A stretch of DNA of 48,576 nucleotides from positions 1-48,576 of IMG/VR virus record IMGVR_UViG_3300044904_000292; one strand, given 5' to 3'. Shown piece after piece: positions 16,591 to 24,983 of the stretch. How positions within the stretch are numbered: the stretch's first letter is position 1; each line of letters begins with the position of its first letter. The position numbers and the translations under genes were made by a program. The notes under the pieces are model-generated. The model did no database searches, was not told the origin of the DNA, and worked only from the letters and a program-made list of their open reading frames with translations. The DNA is from a virus.

Positions 16591-17901
16591 ATGGGGATCG
16601 CGCAAGGCAAAGGCACGATATTCGAGAAGGCTGCGTCTGCCGTGCGTGCCTTGCGCGATCTCATCGTCCAACGATGGCCAATCGACAGGCTCATCCCGTA
16701 CGCCAGGAACTCCCGGACTCACTCCGAAGAGCAGGTGGCGCAGGTGGCCGCCAGCATCGTCGAGTTCGGGTGGACCAACCCCATTCTGGCCGGCCCGGAC
16801 GGCGTGGTGATTGCCGGCCACGCCCGGTTGCTGGCCGCCCGCAAGTTGGGCATGACCGAGGTCCCTGTAATCGTTCTCGCGGATTTGACCGAGTCGGAAC
16901 GCCGGGCGTTCGTGCTGGCCGACAACAAGCTGGCGCTCAACGCCGGGTGGGACGAGGAGATGCTGCGGGTGGAACTGGAGTCGCTCAAGGAAGACGACTT
17001 CAACCTCGATGTCGTGGGTTTTTCCGCAGAGGAGTTAGAAGTGATCCTGGCGGGTCCGGAGGAGACGCGCGAAGGACTGACCGACGAGGATGCGGTTCCG
17101 GATGCGCAGGAGAAGGTCATCACGGTGGCCGGCGACGTGTGGTTGCTGGGCCGACACCGCCTGCTCTGCGGCGACGCCACGGTACTCGGCGACGTGGAGA
17201 AAGTGATGGCTGGCGGGCTGGCCGACATGGTCTTTTGCGATCCACCGTACGGCGTGAACTACGGCGCAACGATGAAGGACAAGCTGCGCGGCACGCACAG
17301 GCCAATCGCCAACGATAACCTGGGCGCCGACTTTGAGCAGTTTCTTAAGGAGGCCTGCGTGAACATGCTGGCGGTCACCAAGGGCGCGCTCTATGTCTGC
17401 ATGTCGTCTTCGACGCTACACACGCTGCACCGCGCGTTCACTGAGGCCGGCGGCCACTGGTCCACGTTCGTCATCTGGGCGAAGAACACGTTCACGATGG
17501 GCCGTTCCGATTACCAGCGGCAGTACGAGCCGATGCTGTACGGGTGGAAGGAAGGCACGGATCATTTCTGGTGCGGCGCCCGCGACCAGGGCGACGTGTG
17601 GTTTGTGAAGAAGCCGGTCAAAAACGATCTGCATCCTACGATGAAGCCGGTGGAGCTGGTGGAGCGTGCGATTCGCAACAGCAGCAAGTCGCGCGACACC
17701 ATCCTGGACCCGTTCGCCGGGAGCGGCACGACGATCATCGCTTGTGAGAAGGCGGGGCGGCAGGCGCGCGTGATTGAGATCGATCCGCGGTACTGCGACG
17801 TGATCTGCCGCCGGTTTATCCAGTTCTCAGGCGAGCAAGTACTCCTCGAAGCTACCGGAGAAACCTTCGATCTAATTTCATCGCGGAGGGCGGCAGCATG
17901 A
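16591..17901 (+). CDS. ParB-like nuclease domain fused to DNA methyltransferase (copy 2)
   Basis: The product has 436 residues. The ParB-like domain spans about 28-155 (YARNSRTHSEEQVAQVAASI, VIAGHARLLAARKLG) and aligns closely with that of the gene at 14670. The methyltransferase half carries DPPYG at 217-221 and DPFAGSG at 373-379, again the beta-class order; DPPY favours N6-adenine. LHPTMKPVELVER, typical of the family, precedes the AdoMet loop. The target-recognition insert differs from copy 1, so it probably methylates another site. The shared ends (ATGETF) and ParB halves point to an old duplication. The start is three bases after the stop of the coiled-coil gene. Confidence 0.9.
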   Translation: MGIAQGKGTIFEKAASAVRALRDLIVQRWPIDRLIPYARNSRTHSEEQVAQVAASIVEFGWTNPILAGPDGVVIAGHARLLAARKLGMTEVPVIVLADLTESERRAFVLADNKLALNAGWDEEMLRVELESLKEDDFNLDVVGFSAEELEVILAGPEETREGLTDEDAVPDAQEKVITVAGDVWLLGRHRLLCGDATVLGDVEKVMAGGLADMVFCDPPYGVNYGATMKDKLRGTHRPIANDNLGADFEQFLKEACVNMLAVTKGALYVCMSSSTLHTLHRAFTEAGGHWSTFVIWAKNTFTMGRSDYQRQYEPMLYGWKEGTDHFWCGARDQGDVWFVKKPVKNDLHPTMKPVELVERAIRNSSKSRDTILDPFAGSGTTIIACEKAGRQARVIEIDPRYCDVICRRFIQFSGEQVLLEATGETFDLISSRRAAA

Positions 17902-17945
17902 CGATGACAGCCTCACCGGGTGATTCACTGCACTGAAGCACAAAA

Positions 17946-17969
17946 GCCGCCAGCCTCGCGGCTGGCGGC
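17946..17969 (-). terminator. Rho-independent terminator of the minus-strand cargo genes
   Basis: A perfect 10-base stem (gccgccagcc / ggctggcggc) closes a four-base loop. Read on the minus strand, the stem runs into CTTTTGTG, a short T-run. It lies 16 bases past the stop of the minus-strand gene at 17985-18578 and also insulates it from the converging methyltransferase gene. Confidence 0.7.
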
Positions 17970-17984
17970 CTCGTGCGAGTGGCC

Positions 17985-18578
17985 CTACTTTGCGATTCGG
18001 TAGATCCTTTCGCCCGCGTCGTTCTTGGTGCTCTCGACCGTGAGGCCCATTTTCTTGCCGAGTGTTCCGCTGATGAATCCCCGGATGCTGTGGTTCTGCC
18101 AGTCGGTCGCTTTGGCGATCTCTGCCAGGGTTGCGCCGCCCTTGCGGCGCAGCAGGTCCAGCACGATGGCCTTCTTGCTGCCCTCGCGCGCCTCAGGGGC
18201 GGCGTCCTTGGCCTTGGCAGCCTTGGTCGCCTTGGCCTTCTTCGGCGCAGCCTTGGTCGCCTTGGGCGCGGGGGTGGCGGCTTCCTGGGCGGCGGTGGCC
18301 GTCTCCGGCGCGGTGCCGTCCAGTCCCTGGATGGCCTTCCAGATTCGGGCCATGGCGCTCTTGCGGTTCGTGAACTTCTTGACTGGCTTCAGGTCGCCGC
18401 CGAATCCGGCGACGCCGGCAAAGCCTTTCCAGATCTGGATCAGGCGGTCGGTGGGCCAGTTGGCGGCGAGCTTGGCAAGCTCCTTCTCGCTGGCGAATTG
18501 CTCTTGGCCTTCCGGAATCTGCTCGGCGGCGGGGAAGGCGGTGATGGTGTTGTCGTTGTCGATGGCGAATAGCTTCAT
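17985..18578 (-). CDS. DUF3489-like protein (winged-helix C-terminus)
   Basis: The product has 197 residues. The C-terminal 65 residues match the DUF3489 pattern (KAIVLDLLRRKGGATLAEIA ... DWQNHSIRGFISGTLGKK ... ERIYRI), a small winged-helix-like domain found in phages and bacteria and thought to bind nucleic acid. The middle is a Lys-Ala-Pro low-complexity linker resembling histone-H1-like tails (AAPKKAKATKAAKAKD). The N-terminus (MKLFAIDNDNTITAF ... KPVKKFTNRKSAMARIWKAIQ) is conserved in this protein type. An AAGGAG site stands seven bases before the ATG, and a terminator follows. The gene runs against the phage operon and is probably expressed separately. A DNA-binding regulatory or nucleoid role is inferred. 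Confidence 0.75.
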   Translation of the reverse strand: MKLFAIDNDNTITAFPAAEQIPEGQEQFASEKELAKLAANWPTDRLIQIWKGFAGVAGFGGDLKPVKKFTNRKSAMARIWKAIQGLDGTAPETATAAQEAATPAPKATKAAPKKAKATKAAKAKDAAPEAREGSKKAIVLDLLRRKGGATLAEIAKATDWQNHSIRGFISGTLGKKMGLTVESTKNDAGERIYRIAK

Positions 18579-18602
18579 GGTGATGCTCCTTCACGTCCGC
18601 AA

Positions 18603-18623
18603 GCCCGCCTGTTCCGGGCGGGC
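18603..18623 (-). other. Hairpin between the two minus-strand cargo genes
   Basis: The sequence gcccgcc-tgttcc-gggcgggc forms a seven-base GC stem. No T-run follows on either strand, so it is more likely an mRNA-stabilising or attenuating hairpin between the genes at 18646-18927 and 17985-18578 than a full terminator. Confidence 0.35.
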
Positions 18624-18645
18624 GCGGGCGGGGCGTTGGGCGCTG

Positions 18646-18927
18646 CTATCTGCGGTGCCCGTCGATTACCACCGGGACCATGATGTACTTGCCATCGATC
18701 CCGCGCGCCCAAAGCCTGAAGCATCCGGCGACCTGGGGCTTGTAGCTTGCAGCGATCTCCTGCGCCTCGTTGGGCGTGCTGACCGCCGCGACCGGTGTGT
18801 AGCCGCTGCTGGCGTATTCGTACATCAGGAGGCCTTCGCCGCCCAGGTCGGTGTCCGGCCCGATCTCAATCGCGAAGCCGTGCCAGGGCTTCCATGCGCT
18901 CTTTTTGGTGCTCGTCGTTGCCGCCAT
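18646..18927 (-). CDS. Hypothetical small cargo protein
   Basis: The frame is open from 18975, but the ATG at 18927 follows an AAGGAG site and gives 93 residues, which is preferred. The sequence (WKPWHGFAIEIGPDTDLGGEGLLMYEY ... TPNEAQEIAASYKPQVAGCFRLWARGIDGKYIMVPV) looks like a compact alpha-beta protein with no transmembrane segment. No family is recognised. It is the first gene of a two-gene minus-strand unit with the DUF3489-like gene and is divergent from the head genes that begin at 19062. The 134-base gap upstream is comparatively AT-rich and should hold promoters for both directions. Confidence 0.6.
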   Translation of the reverse strand: MAATTSTKKSAWKPWHGFAIEIGPDTDLGGEGLLMYEYASSGYTPVAAVSTPNEAQEIAASYKPQVAGCFRLWARGIDGKYIMVPVVIDGHRR

Positions 18928-19061
18928 CTGCTTTTCTCCTTCGCATGACGATTCATCACTCTTTGCGGCTAACAAGGCAAGTCAAATGATCCGAATTCCG
19001 GGATCTTTATTCGGCGCGTTTTCAAAGACATGCTGCCAGCGTTTGGCGACGGGGCGTTGAT

Positions 19062-19292
19062 GTGGCACTGACTCTCCAACAACTGCAGGCGAACATCGAT
19101 TCGATCAACCAGGCAATCGGAGAAAAGGTGTCGCGCGTGCGATACCCCGATGGCCGCGATGTGACGTATCGCTCGATGGACGAGCTCCTTAAGGCCAAAG
19201 GCGATATTGAAAACCAGATCCGCACGTATGGCGGCGCCTCCGACAGCAAATCCACTCTTGCCCAGCACCGCCGCGGGGACGGCTCCTGGTAA
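19062..19292 (+). CDS. Head-tail connector protein, gpW-like
   Basis: The product has 76 residues, close to the 68 of lambda gpW. The pattern of an N-terminal helix, a short basic hairpin (KVSRVRYPDGRDVTYRS) and a second helix (MDELLKAKGDIENQI) matches the gpW fold, which plugs the portal after packaging so that gpFII and the tail can join. The start is GTG at 19062; the overlapping ATG at 19060 is out of frame. The gene stands just before the portal gene, the same order as gpW and gpB in lambda. Confidence 0.75.
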   Translation: MALTLQQLQANIDSINQAIGEKVSRVRYPDGRDVTYRSMDELLKAKGDIENQIRTYGGASDSKSTLAQHRRGDGSW

Positions 19293-19295
19293 CCG

Positions 19296-20987
19296 ATGAA
19301 TCTTATTGACCGCACCATCGAGGCAATGGCGCCCAGATACGCACTGCGCCGGATGCAGGCGCGCGCGGCGCTCACGCTGACCCAGGACTACATGGAGCGG
19401 CATGCGGAGCGATTCGCCTACGACGGATCGTCCGCGGGCCGGCGGGCGCACGGCTGGTACGCGCCCTCGAGCGACGCCAACGTCGAGTTGATGGGGTCGC
19501 TCGTGTGGCTGCGCAATCGCAGCCGCGACCTCGTTCGGAACAATCCTTACGCGGTGAAGGCGACCGAGGAACTGGTCGGCAATGGGGTCGGCACCGGGAT
19601 CGTGCCGCAGTCGAAGACCGGCAACGCCGGCATCGACAAGATCATCGACGCGGAGTGGCCCTTCTTCGTGGAGGCCTGCGACACGCCGCAACGGTTGGAT
19701 TTCTACGGCATGCAGGCTCTGGTGATGCGGACGATGGCAGAGAGCGGAGAGTCCATCGTTCGCTTCCGGCCGCGCCTGGCGCAGGACAACCTTCGGGTGC
19801 CGTTGCAGCTTCAATTGCTCGAGGCCGACTTCCTGGACCACGCGCGCACCATGGGCACGGTCAACGGGTCAGTGATGCAGGGAGTCCAGTTCGACCTACT
19901 GGGCCGCCGCGTGGCCTATTGGATCTACACGTATCATCCGGGCGGCATGTTGGTCCTCAACCCGCGCGGCGGCATCCTCAGCCAGCCGGTCCCGGCCGAC
20001 CAGATCCTGCACACGTATCGCGTGCTGCGGCCTGGCCAGATTCGCGGCGTGCCGTGGTTGACGCCGGTGATGTTGGCGCTTCGCGACCTCGACGACTACG
20101 CGGACGCGGAGCGGGTGCGGAAGAAGATCGAGGCCTGCGTGGTCGCCATGATCACGCAGCCCGAAGGCATCGAAGGGTCGTGGCTCGGGTTCAAGGGCAA
20201 CGATCCGCTGACGACACACCCGGTGGAGAGCTTCCAGCCCGGCATGACGGCGTACCTCAAGCCGGGCGAGGACGTGAAGTTCAATAATCCGCCGGCGCTG
20301 GGTGGCTACCGGGAATACAAGACTACGGAGCTGGAGGAGATCGCCGCCGGCCTGGGGCTGCCCTACGAGCTGATGACCGGCGATCTCTCGAAGGTGAACT
20401 ATTCCTCGTGGCGCGGCGGCCAGTTGGGTTTTCGGAACACCATCGAGAATTACCGGTGGTTGACGCTGATCCCGATGTTCTGCATGCCGGTGCGCCGCCG
20501 CGTGATCGACACCCTCGTGATGCTGGGCAAGATTCCGGCGCGCGCGGTCGACGATCCGGCAATCAATCTGTACGCCACGCAGTGGACGGCGCCACGGTTT
20601 GAATCCGTCGATCCGGTGAAGGACGCCGAGGCCGCGCTGAAGGACATCCGGATGGGCCGCATCACTTGGTTCGAAGCGGTGCTGGCGAACGGGTACGATC
20701 CCAACGCCCAGCTCGGGCAAATTGCGCTGTTCAACAAGCTGGTCGACAAGCTCGAAATCATCCTCGATTGCGACCCGCGCAACACCACGCTCCGCGGCCA
20801 GGAACAGCCCGCGGGAACCGAGGAGCGTACCCCCAGCAGCAAGGCGGCGACGGGCAAGCCCAAGGGCCAAGGGATGGACGCGCTCTCGGAGGAGGACCTG
20901 GGGATGGTCAGGGAGCTGCTGGTCGCGGGCGCCTCGCACCGCGCGACGCGCGACTGGGCCGCCGCGACGCGCACGTACCTGACGTAA
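19296..20987 (+). CDS. Portal protein, lambda gpB family
   Basis: The product has 563 residues (lambda gpB has 533). It forms the dodecameric ring at one capsid vertex through which DNA enters and leaves. Family features are visible: RNRSRDLVRNNPYAVKATEELVGNGVG near the N-terminus, a tryptophan-rich central region (RVLRPGQIRGVPWLTPVMLALRDLDDYADAE) and the conserved GLPYELMTGDLSKVNYSSWR near residues 345-372. The C-terminal 60 residues are low complexity and may vary. It starts three bases after the gpW-like stop. The call rests on several long family motifs. Confidence 0.92.
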   Translation: MNLIDRTIEAMAPRYALRRMQARAALTLTQDYMERHAERFAYDGSSAGRRAHGWYAPSSDANVELMGSLVWLRNRSRDLVRNNPYAVKATEELVGNGVGTGIVPQSKTGNAGIDKIIDAEWPFFVEACDTPQRLDFYGMQALVMRTMAESGESIVRFRPRLAQDNLRVPLQLQLLEADFLDHARTMGTVNGSVMQGVQFDLLGRRVAYWIYTYHPGGMLVLNPRGGILSQPVPADQILHTYRVLRPGQIRGVPWLTPVMLALRDLDDYADAERVRKKIEACVVAMITQPEGIEGSWLGFKGNDPLTTHPVESFQPGMTAYLKPGEDVKFNNPPALGGYREYKTTELEEIAAGLGLPYELMTGDLSKVNYSSWRGGQLGFRNTIENYRWLTLIPMFCMPVRRRVIDTLVMLGKIPARAVDDPAINLYATQWTAPRFESVDPVKDAEAALKDIRMGRITWFEAVLANGYDPNAQLGQIALFNKLVDKLEIILDCDPRNTTLRGQEQPAGTEERTPSSKAATGKPKGQGMDALSEEDLGMVRELLVAGASHRATRDWAAATRTYLT

Positions 20988-21014
20988 GAGGAGACGAAGG
21001 CTTAAGGAGGGATC

Positions 21015-23273
21015 ATGGCGCTACTCGAAAATATCAAACAACCGCCCGGCGAGGTTTTTGCCGCTGCAGACGATGAGATTTCATTCCAGCCGGCGACGGC
21101 AGACGCGAAAAACCGCACGGTGGATGTGGTGTGGTACGGGGGCGCCACGGTGCCGCGGATGGACCCGGTGACCGGCGAGCCATACATGCTGCGCCTCGAC
21201 ATGGCAGGGTGCCGCATGGAGCGGCTGAACGCGGGCGCGCCCGTGTTCGATTGCCACATGAGCGGGCTGGACCTCCGTTCGATGGTGGCCGGCCAGGTCG
21301 GGTCCAAGGCGCAGCGGGGATCGGTCGCGAAGGCGTGGGCCGATGGAGCGCAGGGGATGGCCACGCTCCAGTTCGGCGTCGAGGGCGAGAACGAGGATAC
21401 GGACCGGCTGTGGTCCGGAATCGTTTCCGGTCGCATCCGGAACCTCAGTTTCGGCACTTGGGTCTACAGCAAGGCGCCAGCCAAAGACCAGAACGGGAAC
21501 GGCACCATGGCGCCGCACCCGAGCGGCAGCCAGGCGCCGGTATTTGTCGCCACCGACTGGGAGCCTTTCGAGGTGTCGGCCATCACGGTGCCGGCGGATT
21601 TCAGTACGCAGTTTTTATCCGCGGTGGGAGCGGATGCAGGACGGGCAACCAGCCCAATGAGGGAAACAATGGAACCAACGACTCAGCCGGGCACGGAAGC
21701 CCGTAACGACCAGGTGGTACTCGACGCGGCGCGCGCCGAGGGAGCGAGGCTGGAGCGTCAGCGGGTGAGCGGCATCACTGCGCTGGGCGCCAGCTTCAAT
21801 ATGGAGAAGCTGGCGACCACGCTGATTGCCTCGGGCGTATCGGCCGAAGATGCCAGGGGCCGGTTCGCGACCGCGACCGAGATCCGCGCCATCGGGAAGC
21901 CCATGGCGAAGTACGGCCTCACCCAGGAATTCGTGGACGCGATGATCGACAGCGGCGTGACGCTGGCGGATGCGCGCGCCAAGATCCAGGAAGAGTTGGT
22001 CGCCTTGGCGGGCCGGACGGTCGACGGAGGCCGGCACGACACGCAGGAGCACATCGCGATCACCCGCGACGGTGGGGAAACCAGACTCGCGTGCATGCAG
22101 GAAGCGATCTTGTTCCGCATCGACCCGATGCTCTACCGCAACGAGACGCCCGCAGTGCAGCGGCAGCGTACGGAGATGGCGCGGGAATTTGTCGGGTTCA
22201 GCCTGATGGAGATGGCCCGCGAGGCCCTCAATGCCGCGGGGATCAGCACGCGCGGCATGTCGAAAGACATGATTGCGCAGAAGGCGCTGAACTATCGCAG
22301 GCTTCCGGAGTTCATCGGGATGAGCGGCTCGTATTTCGGGGGTGGCGCGGAATCCACATCGGACTTCCCCTCGATCCTGGCCAACGTCGCGAACAAGACG
22401 CTCCGGCAGGCGTATCAGGCGTTCCCGCAGACCTTCCGGCCGTTCTGCCGGCAGACGACCGCCGCCGACTTCAAGCCGATCAACCGCATGGCTCTGCACG
22501 ATCTGGCCGAGCTCGCTCCGCTGAGCGAAAGCGGCGAGTATCGCACGGCGACGCTGACCGACTCCGGGGTGAGCTACTCGCTGGCCGAATTCGGGGGCAT
22601 TGTGCGCATCACCCGGCGTTCGATCATCAACGACGACCTCCAGGCCTTCACGCGGGTATCGGAACAGCTTGGTTCGGCCGCCGCACAGCGGCAGAGCACG
22701 ACGGTCTGGTCCGTCATCACCGGCGCTTCGGCGGCCAAGTACGCCGGAGATACCGTGAGCACCGCGCTGTTCCACGCGAACCACAAGAACCTGTTGAGCG
22801 GCACGCCCGGCACGTCAATCGACCCGACGGTGGGTTCGGCCAACGCCCTGATGGCAGTAACGAAGGCGCGGGCGCAGATGCGCGTGCAGAAGGGGCCCGC
22901 CGGCACGCATCTCAACCTGGTCCCGAGGTACGTTGCGGTTCCGGCGGCGCTGGAAGGCTACCTCCTCCAGTTGATCTTTCCGATCAACATCGCTTCCTCG
23001 GATCAGACCAAGGTCGTTCCGGAGTGGGTGCGCAGTCTGGTCCCGGTTGTGGAACCGCGCCTCGACGACAGCAGCCTCACCGCCTGGTACCTCTTCGCCG
23101 ATCCGGCCCAGATCGACACGGTCGAGTACTGCTTCCTCGAGGGTCAGGAGGGCGTGTACTTCGAGACCAAGCAGGGCTTCGAGGTCGACGGCGTCGAGAT
23201 GAAGGCGCGCATGGACTTCGGCGCCGCGGCCATCGAATACCGCGGCATGCAGAAGAATACGGGAGCCGCGTAA
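21015..23273 (+). CDS. Prohead protease - scaffold - major capsid fusion protein
   Basis: The product has 752 residues. Residues 1-190 form an S78-like prohead protease: the catalytic His is likely H81 (FDCHMSG) and the nucleophile S145 (IRNLSFGTW), followed by the family block WEPFEVSAITVPADF (172-186). Residues about 215-330 are a charged helical region that should act as scaffold or delta domain. The remainder is an HK97-fold major capsid protein (SDFPSILANVANKTLRQAYQ, ITRRSIINDDLQAF, VVEPRLDD). After assembly the protease presumably cuts itself from the shell protein. Protease and capsid are often separate genes; fused versions exist in several siphoviruses. A strong aaggagg site precedes the ATG. 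Confidence 0.88.
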   Translation: MALLENIKQPPGEVFAAADDEISFQPATADAKNRTVDVVWYGGATVPRMDPVTGEPYMLRLDMAGCRMERLNAGAPVFDCHMSGLDLRSMVAGQVGSKAQRGSVAKAWADGAQGMATLQFGVEGENEDTDRLWSGIVSGRIRNLSFGTWVYSKAPAKDQNGNGTMAPHPSGSQAPVFVATDWEPFEVSAITVPADFSTQFLSAVGADAGRATSPMRETMEPTTQPGTEARNDQVVLDAARAEGARLERQRVSGITALGASFNMEKLATTLIASGVSAEDARGRFATATEIRAIGKPMAKYGLTQEFVDAMIDSGVTLADARAKIQEELVALAGRTVDGGRHDTQEHIAITRDGGETRLACMQEAILFRIDPMLYRNETPAVQRQRTEMAREFVGFSLMEMAREALNAAGISTRGMSKDMIAQKALNYRRLPEFIGMSGSYFGGGAESTSDFPSILANVANKTLRQAYQAFPQTFRPFCRQTTAADFKPINRMALHDLAELAPLSESGEYRTATLTDSGVSYSLAEFGGIVRITRRSIINDDLQAFTRVSEQLGSAAAQRQSTTVWSVITGASAAKYAGDTVSTALFHANHKNLLSGTPGTSIDPTVGSANALMAVTKARAQMRVQKGPAGTHLNLVPRYVAVPAALEGYLLQLIFPINIASSDQTKVVPEWVRSLVPVVEPRLDDSSLTAWYLFADPAQIDTVEYCFLEGQEGVYFETKQGFEVDGVEMKARMDFGAAAIEYRGMQKNTGAA

Positions 23274-23301
23274 GGGCACGACCGTAAGGGTAATCAACAG
23301 G

Positions 23302-23319
23302 GGGCGGCTTGCGCCGCCC
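23302..23319 (+). other. GC hairpin 1, between capsid and decoration genes
   Basis: The stem GGGCGGC / GCCGCCC (seven base pairs, loop ttgc) is followed by ggtttcc. The T-run is too short for a strong terminator. A second hairpin with the same stem core lies after the decoration gene at 24099-24120. Partial termination or 3' mRNA protection after the highly needed capsid message is plausible. Confidence 0.5.
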
Positions 23320-23348
23320 GGTTTCCAAAAGTCAGGAGAAAACAATCC

Positions 23349-24065
23349 ATGAAGAACTTCGTGCATCGAGGAGAAGTCCTCTCGCTCACCGCGCCCTATG
23401 ACGTGCTTTCGGGCGCCGGTTTCAAGGTCGGCAACATCTTCGCCGTGGCCTCGGGAGACGCCGTGTCCGGTGCCGCAGTGGAGGGCCAGGTCAAGGGCGT
23501 CGTTCGGATCGTAAAGGACGCCAGCGTCTTCGCGCAGGGCGATCTCGTCTATTGGGACGACACCGCCAAAAAGGCCACCAGCACGGTTGGCAGCAACCTA
23601 TTGATCGGCAACGCGGAGGCCGCGCAACTGACCGGAGACGCGACCGTCGATGTCGTGCTCTTTGGCGTGCCCGGCTTCTCCGGCCAAGTCAACGGCGTCA
23701 GGGTCGCGCACGCGCTCTACGATTATTCCGTAGACGGGGGCGCCACCTGCACTCCGGCCAACAGCGACACCATTCCCGACAATGCCGTGGTGTTCGGCGG
23801 CGTAGTGAACTCCACCGCCGCGGTCACCGCATCGGGATCGGCCACGGTCGCGATTGGTACCGCTGCTGGCTCCGCATCCAACTCCATCTTGACCGCAACC
23901 GGCAAGGCGTCGCTTGGTTTGGATGCGGTGGTCGCACCCACATGCGCGGCCACCCCATTCAAGATGACTGCGGCCGGCAAGATCAACGTCACGGTCGCCT
24001 CCGGCCCGCTCACCGCCGGCCAGATCGAAGTCTGGGTGCTGTACGCGCTCGCCAGCAACTCCTGA
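23349..24065 (+). CDS. Capsid decoration/stabilisation protein, DUF2190 type with C-terminal extension
   Basis: The product has 238 residues. The first 115 residues match the DUF2190 family (MKNFVHRGEVLSLTAP, GxxFKVGNIFAVAS, VYWDDTAKKATST, LIGNAEAA), which is placed directly after the capsid gene in many phages and is thought to decorate the shell, like lambda gpD. The C-terminal 120 residues are an added beta-rich, Ala/Thr/Ser domain (TPANSDTIPDNAVV ... GKINVTVASGPLTAGQIEVWV), probably displayed on the capsid surface. The AGGAG ribosome binding site is good. Two similar GC hairpins flank the gene, which may set its dosage relative to the capsid. Confidence 0.82.
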   Translation: MKNFVHRGEVLSLTAPYDVLSGAGFKVGNIFAVASGDAVSGAAVEGQVKGVVRIVKDASVFAQGDLVYWDDTAKKATSTVGSNLLIGNAEAAQLTGDATVDVVLFGVPGFSGQVNGVRVAHALYDYSVDGGATCTPANSDTIPDNAVVFGGVVNSTAAVTASGSATVAIGTAAGSASNSILTATGKASLGLDAVVAPTCAATPFKMTAAGKINVTVASGPLTAGQIEVWVLYALASNS

Positions 24066-24098
24066 CGGTAACCGCTTGGTGCTGCGCAACGACCTTGG

Positions 24099-24120
24099 GG
24101 GCGGCCAACTCGCCGCCCCG
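24099..24120 (+). other. GC hairpin 2, after the decoration gene
   Basis: The stem GGGGCGGC / GCCGCCCC (eight perfect base pairs, loop caactc) repeats the core of the hairpin at 23302-23319. It is not followed by a T-run. Together the two bracket the decoration gene. Confidence 0.5.
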
Positions 24121-24131
24121 CATCCTTATAT

Positions 24132-24458
24132 ATGTCCGATTGGCCCATCATCGACGCGGCCGCGAACGCCATTATGCAACAGGCGTTTGGCGAGCCGGTG
24201 GTGTATCAACCGGTCGAAGCAGGGGTGGCGACCGGAGCGCCAGTCACGATCACAATCATCCGGCACGCGCGAGTTCGCGAGGAAGCTGGGGCGTTGGCGA
24301 ACGTCGAAGAGATCGCGGTCAACCCCGCCGATTTGCCGAGGTTCCCGCAACGCGGAGATTGGGTGACCGCTTGGGGATCGCAGTTCGTGGTCGCCACCAC
24401 ACGCCAGCCCGACCCGTACGGGCTGGTCGAGCTTGCGCTGGTGTTGCGCGCCGGATAA
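24132..24458 (+). CDS. Head-tail adaptor, lambda FII-like (probable)
   Basis: The product has 108 residues. The C-terminal half (RFPQRGDWVTAWGSQFVVATTRQPDPYGLVELALVL) has the GDxV ... F.V ... DP.G beta-barrel pattern of lambda FII-like attachment proteins, which form the ring between connector and tail. It directly follows the decoration gene and precedes a tail-terminator candidate, matching the usual order. No Shine-Dalgarno site is evident before the ATG at 24132. The assignment relies on the pattern and position. Confidence 0.6.
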   Translation: MSDWPIIDAAANAIMQQAFGEPVVYQPVEAGVATGAPVTITIIRHARVREEAGALANVEEIAVNPADLPRFPQRGDWVTAWGSQFVVATTRQPDPYGLVELALVLRAG

Positions 24459-24465
24459 CTTCGCA

Positions 24466-24963
24466 ATGATTCACCCGAAAACGCTTCTGGCCGAGTGGGT
24501 GACGGCGCTCCAGTCTCTGCCAAATCTGGTGAAAGCGCTGGGGGGCGACGACGCCCAGATTCAGTTCTACACCGAGAACGCCACCGTTTTCGGCCAGCCC
24601 ACGCAGAACAACATTCGCCTGGCGCTTTTGTCCATGCCGCCCGGCTCGGTGATGATCGCGTGGCACGGCAGTGGACCGGGCAGGCTCGGTAATGCGCTGG
24701 TGTTCGTGCATGACTTCTCTCTGTACCTGCGCGCGCCGGAAGATGCCGACGTCGGCTACGAGGATCTATTCAATTGGATCGTGAATGACATTCCTACGGG
24801 CGGCAGCCTCCGGATGTTGCACACCCAGATCGACACAAACTGCGAGCCGATGGATTTCTACCTTCCATCGGCCCGGCGCAACACCGTCGTGATCAGCGCG
24901 GACGGGGCCACCTTCGAATACTTCGAGGTTCCGGTGCGGCTGATTGAATCGTACAACCCATAA
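24466..24963 (+). CDS. Tail terminator / minor tail protein candidate
   Basis: The product has 165 residues from ATG 24466; an upstream in-frame start overlaps the previous gene and is less likely. The sequence has an N-terminal helix (KTLLAEWVTALQSLP), a beta-rich core (NNIRLALLSMPPGSVMIAWHGSGPG, ALVFVHDFSLYLRAP) and a closing strand (ATFEYFEVPVRLIESYNP). The layout of one helix pair plus a sheet fits gpU/gpZ-type tail-end proteins. It stands between the adaptor and the tube gene, where the tail terminator is expected. No family is firmly recognised. Confidence 0.5.
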   Translation: MIHPKTLLAEWVTALQSLPNLVKALGGDDAQIQFYTENATVFGQPTQNNIRLALLSMPPGSVMIAWHGSGPGRLGNALVFVHDFSLYLRAPEDADVGYEDLFNWIVNDIPTGGSLRMLHTQIDTNCEPMDFYLPSARRNTVVISADGATFEYFEVPVRLIESYNP

Positions 24964-24983
24964 CGCTGAAAGAGGGAACGAGA

